Source: JBBDMX01 sp040878035
Lineage (GTDB): Bacteria; Planctomycetota; Phycisphaerae; Phycisphaerales; Phycisphaeraceae
Assembly (NCBI GenBank): GCA_040878035.1
Contig: JBBDMX010000024.1
Span: forward strand, 78,245 to 142,244
Direction of reading: 5' to 3'
Length of the DNA: 64,000 nucleotides
The notes beneath the pieces were generated by a model, which searched no databases, was not told where the DNA came from, and saw nothing but the letters and a program-made list of their open reading frames with translations. A program made the translations under genes and the position numbers. Of this stretch, positions 51,129-59,773 are shown in pieces. How positions within the stretch are numbered: the first letter of the stretch is position 1; the number at the start of each line of letters is the position of its first letter.

Positions 51129-52295
51129 TCAGTCGTACAGGGGGCTGATGGTGTTGTTGAGCGTGGGCTTGAGGGTCATGGAGGTGTCGATGCGGAAGTT
51201 GGACTGGGTTGTGTGCCGTTCGGCGAAGAAGAAGTCCAGGTTGGCATCGATGCCGCCAGAGTTGTCGGCGCCGCGGTACCGGCCGTTGGCGCTAGTATCA
51301 TCGGAGGTCTTGATGTAGGCGCCGATGAGGGTCTTGGCCGCGTAGGCGCCGGTGCCGGTGAAGGTCGCGGCTTTGCCCACGTTGAGGTTGTCGAACTTCT
51401 GCACCGTCCCGTCGATGTAGCGCAGCGTCACCGCGGTGAGGTTCTTGGTGCCCCGCACCGTCGCACTGTGGTCGGTGAAGCTGGCGGCGATATCGCACAG
51501 GCCCGCGTTCAGGTCCAGGTCGATGTAGTAGTCGCCGCTCTTGATGGGGCTGGAGCCGGACATGGCCAGGTCGCTCCACTTCTGGGCCAGGGAGGTGGCC
51601 ATGGAGGAGCTGACCGACTTGACATCGCCGCCGAGGGTGAAGTTGCCCTTGGTGACAAAGGCCTTGCCGTCAAAGAGCAGGACGGAGCTGGTTTCCGCCG
51701 AGTGCACGCCGCCCAGGTCGATGACCTTCTTCTTGGCGATGTAGACCCACACGTCGTCGTCACCGATGAAGGTGAAGTTCTGGCCGGGGCGATACGTGAA
51801 GGTGTTATGCAGTTCGAAGGTAAAGTGGAAGTTGCGGTTGAGGCCCTGGTTGCCAAAGCCCTTGCCGTCGATGGGCCAGAAGGAGTTGCTGGCGTAGCTG
51901 TACACGCCGCCGGGCTCGCTCTTGCCGTTGGACAGGGCGATGGTCAGGGGAATGGCGATGTTGACGTTGGGCACGTCCTTGTACCACTGGGCGAACTTGC
52001 TCGACCCGTGCATGGTGTCCTTGTCAGGCCGGCTGGAACTGTACACTGGCTTGCCGTCAGATCCCAGGTCCATGGTGACCATGCCGATGACATGGCCGAA
52101 GCGGCCCATCGCGCCGGCGGTCTCAAAGTCGGCGTGGCCGCCGGACTGGTCGCCGCGCTTGAAGTCGCGGATCACGCCGGACATCTCCAGGGTGTCGGCC
52201 ATGACCTGCGAGGCAGGCAACCCGCCCAGTAAGGTCGCCGCGGCCGCCAAGGCCGTGACAATCAGTTTCTTCGGTGCTCGTTTACGCTCACACAT
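51129..52295 (-). CDS. Fibro-slime domain secreted protein
   Basis: A secreted protein of 388 residues with a signal peptide (LIVTALAAAATLLGGLPASQVMA). The fibro-slime domain is recognisable by SGVIRDFKRGDQSGGHADFE at its start and FTFIGDDDVWVYIAKKKVIDLGGVHS in the middle, a PA14-like fold first noted in Fibrobacter and slime-mould surface proteins. AAAGGAG lies upstream of ATG 52295. It follows the pilus operon on the same strand, separated by a hairpin at 52427-52463, so it probably has its own promoter. Likely surface adhesion or carbohydrate binding. Confidence 0.9.
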   Translation of the reverse strand: MCERKRAPKKLIVTALAAAATLLGGLPASQVMADTLEMSGVIRDFKRGDQSGGHADFETAGAMGRFGHVIGMVTMDLGSDGKPVYSSSRPDKDTMHGSSKFAQWYKDVPNVNIAIPLTIALSNGKSEPGGVYSYASNSFWPIDGKGFGNQGLNRNFHFTFELHNTFTYRPGQNFTFIGDDDVWVYIAKKKVIDLGGVHSAETSSVLLFDGKAFVTKGNFTLGGDVKSVSSSMATSLAQKWSDLAMSGSSPIKSGDYYIDLDLNAGLCDIAASFTDHSATVRGTKNLTAVTLRYIDGTVQKFDNLNVGKAATFTGTGAYAAKTLIGAYIKTSDDTSANGRYRGADNSGGIDANLDFFFAERHTTQSNFRIDTSMTLKPTLNNTISPLYD

Positions 52296-52426
52296 TGTCG
52301 TCGCTCCTTTGTAGGGGTGCGACACAAATCTACGATGTGCGGCGACGACAAACCACGGTTGGAGAGGAAAAACCCCCGACGCGCGGGTTACCCAATCGGA
52401 ATAAACGGACTTTGCGTGAAGTGAGC

Positions 52427-52463
52427 TAAAGCCGTGGGACCCGCCGCGGGTCCCATGGCTTTA
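52427..52463. terminator. Hairpin after the pilus operon
   Basis: Arms TAAAGCCGTGGGACC and GGGTCCCATGGCTTTA surround CGCC-type loop bases; nearly perfect over 16 bp. Located downstream of the last pilin-like gene on the minus strand. No U-tract is seen, so it could also be a repeat. Confidence 0.55.
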
Positions 52464-52492
52464 ACGAGTGTGTTGATCAAAGTGGGATGCCG

Positions 52493-53104
52493 CTATTGAT
52501 CCTGTAGCTTGCGCGGCATGGTGGAAGCGATGACGCGGATCGGCTCGGATTCGGCAGCGGTCTCCAACTCCAGCGTCGTGTCGCCGCCGGGCTGCACCGT
52601 CAGGTCCATGGTGCCGCGGTCGAGAATCCATACGCCCAGGTCGTTGCGGCGCCGCCGGCACATGAAGCTTGCCGCCGTCACCCCGCCCATTAAGGGCTGG
52701 GAGACGGAATTGCTGCCGTCCAGATTCGAGCGGGTCATCCACAGTTCCTTGGCGTCCGTGTGATACTCGATTCGCACCAGCTTGTTCGAGGGATCGATCA
52801 TCTCCAGGTACGGCCCGGTCAGCAGGTCGCCGCTAAGGGTCACCGCCGGGGTGGTCGTCGCGTCGGGCAGCAGCGGACCGTGGGCCGTGCTGGTGCGCAG
52901 CAGCATGAGCAGGCGGTTGGTGACCATGCGCGTCGCGGCCTGCGAGCTGGCCTGCTCGGCGGCGTTGGCGTAGGCGTGGAACGAGGCATCGGTCGCCACC
53001 ATCGTCGCCGTCAGAAGCATGGCCACGATCACCAGCGACACCAATGCTTCGACCAGCGACAGGCCGCGGCGGAAGGGAATTTCTGATTTAGGGAAATTCC
53101 TCAC
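52493..53104 (-). CDS. Pseudopilin, PulJ/GspJ-like
   Basis: 203 residues with a type III (prepilin) signal: short basic lead, then RRGLSLVEALVSLVIVAMLLTATMV, with Glu at the +5-type position. The long C-part is extracytoplasmic. GTG start at 53104 overlaps the TGA of the preceding gene (GTGA), indicating coupling. Third of three pilin-like genes after gspF. Probably a minor pilin or pseudopilin; exact subunit uncertain. Confidence 0.82.
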   Translation of the reverse strand: MRNFPKSEIPFRRGLSLVEALVSLVIVAMLLTATMVATDASFHAYANAAEQASSQAATRMVTNRLLMLLRTSTAHGPLLPDATTTPAVTLSGDLLTGPYLEMIDPSNKLVRIEYHTDAKELWMTRSNLDGSNSVSQPLMGGVTAASFMCRRRRNDLGVWILDRGTMDLTVQPGGDTTLELETAAESEPIRVIASTMPRKLQDQ

Positions 53105-55476
53105 TGTGCTCCCATTTCGAAGTAGGTGTGATAATTCGGCGCCAGGCTGATGGGCGCCAGGATGCCGTCGGGCAGGGGCAGGGTTGCGTCGTAGCGCAAC
53201 TGGATGACGCCGCGCCCGCCGGTGGGAATTTCTGATTCCAGGTCGCCGTCGAGCGAGGCGAAATAGCCCAGCGTGGTATTGAACTGCGGGCTGGTGTCGC
53301 CGATGACCGGCCCGGTGTTGGCCTTGGGCTCGAAGGTCGTAAGCACCGTGCCCTCCACCTTCACCTGGCCACGCATGTCGATCAGCCCCGCCACGATCGT
53401 CCCGGAAAGCTGCACGGTTTCGTTGGCCGCGCTGGGGTTGATGAATGAGCCCATTTCCACCGAATAATGAGGCATCAGCAGCGTGCTGCGGCGAAACAGC
53501 GCCTTCTGCGTCGCGTTAAGCACGAGCGAGTCCTGGATGATAAAACGCGTGCGCCCGGTGAAGGCGATCTTGTTGCGCGTATGCGTGAACTGCTGCGGCG
53601 CGTCGCTGACCACGGCGCCTTCAAAGGTGCAGTTGTCAAAGCGAAGATTGTTCGACAGCGGCTTGGTGTTGCTGACCTGTACGCCGTTAACCGTGGCCTT
53701 GAGCGTGGGGAACTTCTGTATGCCGTCGGCTTCCTGCATGCCCACGTAGTTGTAGTTGGAGTCGGTGTTGCTCGTGTTGGTTTCCACGAAGGTGCAGCCG
53801 ATGAACTTGCAGCTCTTGAATACCGCGTTGTTGCCTTTGGGGATCTTCACGTTGGTGAAGGTCATGTTTTCATAGACGGGCCGGTCGTAATAGTCGTAGG
53901 GATGCGCGGCGCCGTAGGGCACGGCCTCGCGCACCTGGGTGCCCAGGGGCTGAGGCGAATTGGGATCGCTCGGATCGTGGTTGGCGGCCTGCGCCACCGC
54001 CTGGGCCGCCAGGTCGCCGGTGGCCAGGTTGCGGAATGTGGTCACGTCGAAATCACCGGGGCCGAACTGCGGCACCGACAGTTCCGACGCTTGGAAGCTC
54101 AGGGGCGCGTCATCGTGCGAGGCAACGATCGGGCCCTGGAAATAGGACTGATAGGTACCGCCCGCGGCGCCGTCCTGCCAGCCGTTGAGTTCCGCCGCCA
54201 TCTTCACCTCGCCACGCACCTTGGCATAGCGGTCGTAATCGTCGATCTGCCCGTCGCCATAGCCCGTCCGGGTCGGGTCGCCGAAGGTGTCGATCATCTG
54301 TAGAAGCTGCGCCGCGTGGATGTCACCGGCGGCGTTCATGTCCAGGGCCGTGACGTAGCCCTTGTCCTGCGTGTCGTAATGGGCCATGAAGAAGTCGTAG
54401 TCGTCGATGAAGCCGTCGCCGTTCTTGTCCAGGGCCTGGGCATCATCGATACCTTCGATCTCGCGCGAGTCGTCAACATTGAGGCGGTTGTCGCCGTTCT
54501 GGTCGTTGGTCGCCAGGGCGTTGGTCAACTCGACGAGCTTAGTGTCGAGCTGGCTGTTGAGGCCGCGAAAATCGCTGACCATCTGAATGGGGTGGCCGTT
54601 GGCCAAGTGCGTGTCCAGAAACCGGCTGCCGATCGGCCCTTCAATCATGACGTTGCTGCCGATCATGACGCGGCTGCGCGACAAGAGCGCATAGCGGATC
54701 TTCTTCTGGATCTGGAAGTCCATCTGAATCGCCCGGGTCACCTGGCGGCCGCTGGGGCCTTCCGAAGCCCAGACGCGCATGCGCACCCAGGTCGAGTCGA
54801 GCGGGCTGGCGTTGGACACCGCCGGCGTCATGGTCGAGTAGGGCGGGCGCTGGTAATAGGCGGCGTTGTAGTTCTCACCGGCGATCGGGTGGGGCGTCAT
54901 GACGGCGGTGAACGTGGGTGCGCCCGGCGCCAGGGTGATGGGGCCGACATGCAGCGACAGGCCGCTGGGCGCCGGGGTATTGATGTCTGGCCAATTGCAG
55001 GGATACGGCTCGCCCGCGCTGTGCAGTTCGCCGCTCAAGCTCGTCAACAACCCGGCGCGCACCTGGTCCCAAAGGGTGGGTGCGTTGGTCGTGCTGATCT
55101 CGCCGGCGGTGGTCTTGACGGTGGCGGTGACCTGGTTGATGCGGTAGATAAGGAAGCGCTGCCCGGTCTCCGCCGCCGCCAGGGTGCGGTTGATCTTGAG
55201 GTGCGAGTCGGCGGTGGCCAGGTTGCCTTGCGCCACGATGGCCATGGCGGCCGCCAGGGAGCCGAAGATGACCAGGAACATCATGGCAAGGACTGCCGCG
55301 GCGCCGCGACGGTTCAGGGATCGCGGATTGCGGATGTCGGATTTCGGATTTGAAATAGCCGCTTGCGGCTTCGCGCAACTGTGTGAGGCGGCACGTCTGG
55401 ATTGCTCCTGCGCCAGCGCGAAGCCGCAAGCGGCTACAACAATCCGAAATTCGCTATCTGAACTTCCCATGCTCAT
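53101..55476 (-). CDS. PilX-like large pilus-associated protein with EF-hand-like loops
   Basis: 791 residues. The hydrophobic start RRGAAAVLAMMFLVIFGSLAAAMAIV lies at about 57-82 rather than at the N-terminus. The first 56 residues translate an AGCCGCTTGCGGC palindrome (55356-55436) and a GATTTCG ladder. The ATG at 55476 still overlaps the upstream stop (ATGA), so that start looks genuine. Around residues 320-410 there are Asp/Asn-rich loops (DQNGDNRLNVDDSRE, DKNGDGFIDDYDFF, YGDGQIDDYDRY) of EF-hand/dockerin type. Probably a minor pilus component or tip-like protein with calcium sites; role inferred from place and layout. Confidence 0.78.
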   Translation of the reverse strand: MSMGSSDSEFRIVVAACGFALAQEQSRRAASHSCAKPQAAISNPKSDIRNPRSLNRRGAAAVLAMMFLVIFGSLAAAMAIVAQGNLATADSHLKINRTLAAAETGQRFLIYRINQVTATVKTTAGEISTTNAPTLWDQVRAGLLTSLSGELHSAGEPYPCNWPDINTPAPSGLSLHVGPITLAPGAPTFTAVMTPHPIAGENYNAAYYQRPPYSTMTPAVSNASPLDSTWVRMRVWASEGPSGRQVTRAIQMDFQIQKKIRYALLSRSRVMIGSNVMIEGPIGSRFLDTHLANGHPIQMVSDFRGLNSQLDTKLVELTNALATNDQNGDNRLNVDDSREIEGIDDAQALDKNGDGFIDDYDFFMAHYDTQDKGYVTALDMNAAGDIHAAQLLQMIDTFGDPTRTGYGDGQIDDYDRYAKVRGEVKMAAELNGWQDGAAGGTYQSYFQGPIVASHDDAPLSFQASELSVPQFGPGDFDVTTFRNLATGDLAAQAVAQAANHDPSDPNSPQPLGTQVREAVPYGAAHPYDYYDRPVYENMTFTNVKIPKGNNAVFKSCKFIGCTFVETNTSNTDSNYNYVGMQEADGIQKFPTLKATVNGVQVSNTKPLSNNLRFDNCTFEGAVVSDAPQQFTHTRNKIAFTGRTRFIIQDSLVLNATQKALFRRSTLLMPHYSVEMGSFINPSAANETVQLSGTIVAGLIDMRGQVKVEGTVLTTFEPKANTGPVIGDTSPQFNTTLGYFASLDGDLESEIPTGGRGVIQLRYDATLPLPDGILAPISLAPNYHTYFEMGAQ
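55356..55436. repeat. Palindromic element inside the PilX-like gene
   Basis: Perfect 21-nt inverted arms (55356-55376 and 55416-55436), identical in core to the intergenic element at 30424-30509. It lies in frame just downstream of the coupled start codon. Confidence 0.88.
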
Positions 55477-56075
55477 TCTCCCACCACCCAGCTCAGGTCC
55501 GTGATCGTCATCGGCGGCTCGTCGGCCGGCAGCGTCGGATCCTGGTACTTGATCGTGACGGTCACCCGCATCAGCGATGTCGTGCCCAGCGGTTGAGTCA
55601 GGGTCGAACCGATGTTCGAGGGCAGGACGTTGGTCACCTGCACTTCCTGTGTCCAGCGATCCAGATCGGCGATCGGCTGCCGCAGGGCGTTGATGGGGGG
55701 GGCAAAGGACACGCCGGCGCCCAGGCCGCCGTTTACGACACCGGCAAAATCGTCAAGATCGTCATACTGTGACACGCTCAGTTCATTTGCTTCGGGCCCC
55801 AGCACCTGCTTGCCGGTAAGCGGGTCGTGCATCGGCAGGGTCAGCGTCAGCTCGCGGATTTCGTTGGCCAGCAGCACGGCTGTACCGGTCCGCTGCGCCC
55901 AGTCATTCTTCTTCAGGTAGGCCTGCTGAGCCGCGACAATCGCCAGCACACCGGTGCCGACGATGACGGTGGTCAGCGCGGCTTCGATGAGGGTGAAGCC
56001 ACGGCGCGACCCTTTCGGATTTAGCTTGCGCTGTTGAAGCCGTCGGATTGCGGATTTCGGATTGGTCCGGCACAT
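55473..56075 (-). CDS. Pseudopilin, PulI/PilV-like
   Basis: About 200 residues with a prepilin cleavage motif RRGFTLIEAALTTVIVGTGVLAIV. The leader before it is longer than normal and includes NPKSAIRR, translated from a GATTTCG ladder that overlaps the gene start. ATG 56075 or 56108 may be the true start. Stop overlaps the next start (ATGA). Belongs with gspF and pilT upstream. Probably a minor pseudopilin such as PulI; subunit identity is uncertain. Confidence 0.82.
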   Translation of the reverse strand: MCRTNPKSAIRRLQQRKLNPKGSRRGFTLIEAALTTVIVGTGVLAIVAAQQAYLKKNDWAQRTGTAVLLANEIRELTLTLPMHDPLTGKQVLGPEANELSVSQYDDLDDFAGVVNGGLGAGVSFAPPINALRQPIADLDRWTQEVQVTNVLPSNIGSTLTQPLGTTSLMRVTVTIKYQDPTLPADEPPMTITDLSWVVGE

Positions 56076-56215
56076 AGCATTTAACCCATAGCAAGACGTA
56101 CGATTCACACCGCCGCAATGCCATTCGCGACACCGCTATCGGTGTCGCGCCAACTTCCCCAGACGCTACAGATCCCCCAAATCCGAAATCCGCAATCCGA
56201 AATCCGAAATTCCTT
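56045..56215. repeat. GGATTTCG ladder between gspF and the PulI-like gene
   Basis: GATTGCG/GATTTCG units on one side (56045-56066) and the complementary AAATCCG units on the other (56175-56215). Between them lies a GATACCGACACC-like small palindrome. The left side overlaps the beginning of the pseudopilin gene. Confidence 0.7.
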
Positions 56216-57439
56216 TTACTTGACCAGTGTCGAGAGCTTGAAGATCGGCAGAATGATCGCCATGGCGATGAAGCCGACGATGCCACCCATCACCATGATC
56301 ATGACCGGCTCGATCATGGAGGTGACGGTCTTGATCGTCTCGCGGAGCTGCTTGTAGTAGAAGGCGCTGATTTCATCGAGCACTTCGCCGAGCTTGCCCG
56401 ACTCTTCGCCGGCACTGATCATCTGGGTCACGGCTTTGGGCAACAGGGTGGTCTTGGTCATCGGGTAGGAGATTTTCTTGCCCTCCTTGACCGAGGCGAA
56501 CACGCCGTGCCACATCCGGCGGAAAAGGCGGTTGCCGCTGACTTCACCCGTGATGTGCAGGGTGTCGAGCATGGGCACGCCGGCGTTGACCAGCTCGCCC
56601 ATGGTGTGCAGCGACCGGCTGATGTACAGCGCGCGGAATAGCTTCTTGAACAACGGCACGCTGAGCTTCATCTTGTCCCACCACCAGCCGCCCACCTCGG
56701 TGCGCGTGAAGAAGACAAATCCAGTGACGACGGCGATGAGCGCCATGACCACGGCCCACCACCAGTCGACCATGAAGGCGGAAAGCCCCATGAGAAAGCG
56801 TGTGGGCCAGGGCATCGCCGCTTCCTTGCCCTTGAACACCGAGGCAAAGCGCGGCAGCACGAAGGTGAGCAGGAAGATGGTCGTGGCCACCGCCAGGGTG
56901 GCGATCACGCCGGGGTAGATCATCGCGCCGATGACCATCTGCCGCGTCTCGATCTGCTGGCCCATGTAGGAGGCGATGCGGTCGAGCATCTTGGAGAAGC
57001 TGCCCGATACTTCCGAGGCCCGCACCATGTTCACGTACAGCGGCGAAAAGTGGCGGGGATGCTTGGACAGGGCGTCGGAGAACTGCTTGCCGGCCTCGAC
57101 ATCCTGTTTGATGCGCAGCAGAAGCTGCTTGAACTTGGGGTTTTCCGTTTGATCGGCGATGCCTTCCAGGGCCACGCGCAGGGAAATGCCGGCACGGATC
57201 ATCACCGCCAGTTGGGTGGTGAAATTCAGGATATCGCGCGGCCCGGGACCGGAGGAGTAATTGATGCTCTTGAGGCGTTGCGCCCAACCGACCGCCACCC
57301 CGCCCACGGGGGTCAACTGCATGACCTGGTGACCCTGGGCACGCAACGACTGCGCCGCGGCCATCGCATTGGGGGCCGTCAGGATCCCCACCGAAGTCTG
57401 CCCGGCAGGGGTGCGTAATTCGTAACGATAGTTGGGCAT
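56216..57439 (-). CDS. Type II secretion / type IV pilus inner-membrane platform protein (GspF/PilC)
   Basis: 407 residues with the duplicated T2SSF domain. The first is around 65-190 (FTTQLAVMIRAGISLRVALEGIA), the second around 275-395 (RSLHTMGELVNAGVPMLDTLHITG). Three membrane segments are IYPGVIATLAVATTIFLLTFVL, AVVMALIAVVTGFVFF and MIMVMGGIVGFIAMAIILPIF. Length and order fit PilC/GspF. It assembles pilin into the fibre with the ATPase. It lies between pilT and the pilin-like genes. Confidence 0.94.
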   Translation of the reverse strand: MPNYRYELRTPAGQTSVGILTAPNAMAAAQSLRAQGHQVMQLTPVGGVAVGWAQRLKSINYSSGPGPRDILNFTTQLAVMIRAGISLRVALEGIADQTENPKFKQLLLRIKQDVEAGKQFSDALSKHPRHFSPLYVNMVRASEVSGSFSKMLDRIASYMGQQIETRQMVIGAMIYPGVIATLAVATTIFLLTFVLPRFASVFKGKEAAMPWPTRFLMGLSAFMVDWWWAVVMALIAVVTGFVFFTRTEVGGWWWDKMKLSVPLFKKLFRALYISRSLHTMGELVNAGVPMLDTLHITGEVSGNRLFRRMWHGVFASVKEGKKISYPMTKTTLLPKAVTQMISAGEESGKLGEVLDEISAFYYKQLRETIKTVTSMIEPVMIMVMGGIVGFIAMAIILPIFKLSTLVK

Positions 57440-57556
57440 CTGTTTGATTTCTGATTTCGGATTTCGGATTTCGAATTTGTGGCGTTAGCCCAGGCACCAA
57501 CGGTGCGGGCGACGATAGTTCAAATCTGAAATCCGCAATCCAAAATCCGAAATTCC
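57440..57556. repeat. GGATTTCG ladder inverted repeat
   Basis: GATTTCGGATTTCGGATTTCG units (57444-57472) and the complement GAAATCCGCAATCCAAAATCC (57525-57552), separated by about 50 nt. It fills exactly the space between pilT and gspF. Confidence 0.75.
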
Positions 57557-57558
57557 TC

Positions 57559-58614
57559 CTACGCGGCCAGCATGCGTTCGAGCTTCTCTGGATACGCCGC
57601 CTGCGAGATGGCGTCTTCCCGGCTGATCATGCCGTTGAAGTACAACTCCGAGATGGCGTTATCCAACGTGCGCATGCCCAGGGCGCGGTTGGTCTCGATG
57701 ACGTTGGGAATCTCAAACACCCGGTTCTCACGGATCAGGTTGCGGATCGCCGGCGTCACCAGCATCACCTCCACCGCGGGAACCATCCCCTTGGCATCGC
57801 TGCGGGCAAAGAGCGTCTGGCTGATCACCGCCTGGAGCGTGTTGGCCAGCATCGAGCGAATCTGGTTCTGCTGGTCCGCCGGGTACATGTCGATGATGCG
57901 CTCGACTGTCTGCGAGGCATTGCAGGTGTGCAGGGTGCTGAGCACCAGGTGGCCGGTCTCGGCGGCGGTGATGGCGGCGGCGGTCGTCTCCAAGTCACGC
58001 ATTTCACCCACCAGGATGATGTCCGGGTCCTGACGCAGCACGTGCCGCAGGCCGCTGGCGAAGCTGGGAACGTCGTCGCCCAGTTCACGCTGCTCCAGCA
58101 GGCACTTGTTGCTCATGAAGGCGTATTCGACCGGGTCTTCCAGCGTGATGATGTGCTTGTGGTAACGCTGGTTCATCGCGTCGACCATGGCCGCCAGGGT
58201 GGTGCTCTTGCCCGAGCCGGTGTCGCCCGTGACCAGGATCAGCCCCGAGGGGAGATAGGTCAGCCGCTCGATGACGTCGGGCAGGTTCAGGGAGGCAAAG
58301 GCGGGGATTTTCTCTTTGATCAGACGCAGCGACAGGCCGACGGTGCGGCGCTGGAGGTGGCCGTTGACGCGGAAGCGCGCCACGCCGGGGATTTCATAGG
58401 AAAAGTCGGCGTCCTTGACCTTTTCGAAGCGCGCCTGCATCTCCTCGCTGCACATCTGCTTGAGCATGCGCATGGCGCCCTCGGGCGTCACAACGGGATA
58501 ATCCATCGGCGTCATGATGGTGTGCAGGCGCATCAGCGGCTGATGGCCGGCAACAATGTGCACGTCCGAAGCGCCAAGGCCCATGGCGGTCTTGAGAATG
58601 TCATTCAGTTGCAT
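57559..58614 (-). CDS. pilT: Type IV pilus retraction ATPase PilT
   Basis: Hexameric ATPase that powers pilus disassembly and twitching. 351 residues, the usual length. Walker A is GDTGSGKSTT; the Asp box gives HIITLEDPVEYAF; Walker B is DIILVGEMRD; the His box is HLVLSTLHT. The PilT-typical AIRNLIRE motif is present in a slightly changed form (AIRNLIREN). GAGGG precedes ATG 58614. It heads the minus-strand pilus gene set. No PilB/GspE extension ATPase is in the window. Confidence 0.95.
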   Translation of the reverse strand: MQLNDILKTAMGLGASDVHIVAGHQPLMRLHTIMTPMDYPVVTPEGAMRMLKQMCSEEMQARFEKVKDADFSYEIPGVARFRVNGHLQRRTVGLSLRLIKEKIPAFASLNLPDVIERLTYLPSGLILVTGDTGSGKSTTLAAMVDAMNQRYHKHIITLEDPVEYAFMSNKCLLEQRELGDDVPSFASGLRHVLRQDPDIILVGEMRDLETTAAAITAAETGHLVLSTLHTCNASQTVERIIDMYPADQQNQIRSMLANTLQAVISQTLFARSDAKGMVPAVEVMLVTPAIRNLIRENRVFEIPNVIETNRALGMRTLDNAISELYFNGMISREDAISQAAYPEKLERMLAA

Positions 58615-58704
58615 GTGTCCCTCATCCAAACGTGGCTACGGGGTTACTATCGACCTATCGGCGTCTCGCGCTTAGCCGCCGACCTTGGCGCAAAACAGCG
58701 GGAC

Positions 58705-58870
58705 AATTAGCCACAGATAGACAGAGATAGGAATAGTCAGAAAATGCAGAAAACGTACGAAAGGCCGAAAAACAGATAGGTGGTCGATGGAAGACCGGCT
58801 TCCTGCCTTTTCTGCTGTTCTGATTTCCAGTTTTTCCTAATCGGTGTTCATCGGTGGCTAATTCGTCCTG
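58705..58870. repeat. AGCCACAGAT/ATCGGTGGCT ladder inverted repeat
   Basis: Outer arms AATTAGCCACAGATAGACAG (from 58706) and CATCGGTGGCTAATT (to 58863), with AAAAC/AAAGG-rich and complementary TTTTCTGC pieces inside. No gene is found in 58615-59061; besides this element it holds a partial copy of the glycosyltransferase gene start (58896-58975). Confidence 0.7.
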
Positions 58871-58895
58871 GCAAGGGCGCAAGCTTGCCCAGGCG

Positions 58896-58975
58896 GTACA
58901 ATCAGCACAGACATCCACCGCCGCCACCGGGAGCCGGTTGTGTTCAACAAGGTTTTGATGTTGGAGGAATGGCGT
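58896..58975 (+). repeat. Partial copy of the glycosyltransferase upstream region and first codons
   Basis: Shared blocks with 59733-59795 include GGTACAATC, ACCGGGAGCCG and TGTTCAACAAGGTT.TGAT in the same order and orientation. In this copy the ATG has become GTG and the frame soon diverges (VFNKVLMLEEW against MFNKVLILSAS). The broken toxin-antitoxin pair lies between the two copies. Confidence 0.75.
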
Positions 58976-59061
58976 TGCAAACGTACCACTCCCGCTTGCA
59001 TCTCCGCCTATCTGCTCCGCCCCCCGGAATCTCCGCGACGGTCCACGGAACTCACGCCGCC

Positions 59062-59386
59062 TCACACACCGGCCTTGTTGAACGCGTCCTCCAACTTCAC
59101 CAGCGTGGTGCGGTGCGTGCTTGCCGCTTTCCAGGCGGCTGATCGTCTCCACGCGCACTTTGGCGCGGCGGGCCAGTTGCTCCTGCGTCCAGCCCGCGGC
59201 GGTGCGCCGGCGGATCAACTGCCGCGCCATCGACACCCGCAGTGTTGCCCGCGCCGGTCGGCCGCCTTTGGCGTCCACCTCCGGATACTCCGGCGCTTCG
59301 CCTTCGAGGCGCTGCACCATCCGGCTATAGGCCTCCCAGGGCAGCACCACGAACTTCTCGCCGTTCATCGTCATGGTCATGGTCAT
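59062..59386 (-). pseudogene. Xre/HigA-type antitoxin, frameshifted
   Basis: Starts at ATG 59386 (MTMTMTMNGEKFVVLPW) with CAGGAG upstream. The helix-turn-helix follows: LIRRRTAAGWTQEQLARRAKVRVETISRLESGKH. Just after it GCAC is doubled (GCACGCAC), which shifts the frame. In the other frame the normal end HRTTLVKLEDAFNKAGV and a TGA (59062-59064) continue. Repaired length would be about 107 residues, normal for such antitoxins. The shifted frame instead runs on through unrelated sequence to 58655. Lies 15 nt after the toxin remnant, the toxin-first order of HigBA-type pairs. Confidence 0.85.
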
Positions 59387-59401
59387 GGCTGATTCTCCTG
59401 C

Positions 59402-59659
59402 TTAGTCCGCGTCGTAGGCCACGCTGCGATGGGCCACGCGCTGGACCCACACCGTGTCGCCCGCGACGCGGAAGATCACGCGATAGTCCCCCGTGCGAAT
59501 CCGGGCGCGGTCCTTCCACCGGCCGGTGAGCCATTTGGCCCCGCTGACTTGGGGCCAGTGTTCCAGCCGGGCCAGCACCTGGTCGACGCGGCGCTACCTC
59601 AACAGCGGCAGGTCGTCCATCTCTTCCCGCGCCTCGTCGCTGACAACCACATCGGCCAT
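59402..59659 (-). pseudogene. RelE/HigB-type toxin with internal TAG stop
   Basis: Starts MADVVVSDEAREEMDDLPLLR, then TAG, then the same frame continues RRVDQVLARLEHWPQVSGAKW and GRWKDRARIRTGDYRVIFRV to a TAA at 59402-59404. The R.R.GDYRVIF block is the hallmark of RelE-superfamily toxins. A CAG-to-TAG change would explain the stop. Repaired length would be about 85 residues, typical. Frame kept after the stop suggests recent loss, unless readthrough occurs. Confidence 0.85.
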
Positions 59660-59773
59660 GCAGGGCATGGTGGCAGGAATGTCATATTTGTCAACCTCAT
59701 TGACCGAGGCCGCTGCGATTTCCGCGCCACGGTACAATCGAGACAGGTATTGGGCGTGTAACCGGGAGCCGTC

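Noticed and set aside
58655..59061. Extended C-terminus of the antitoxin frame
   Set aside because: It is read in the shifted frame after the GCAC duplication and runs through repeat sequence; the genuine end lies in the other frame.
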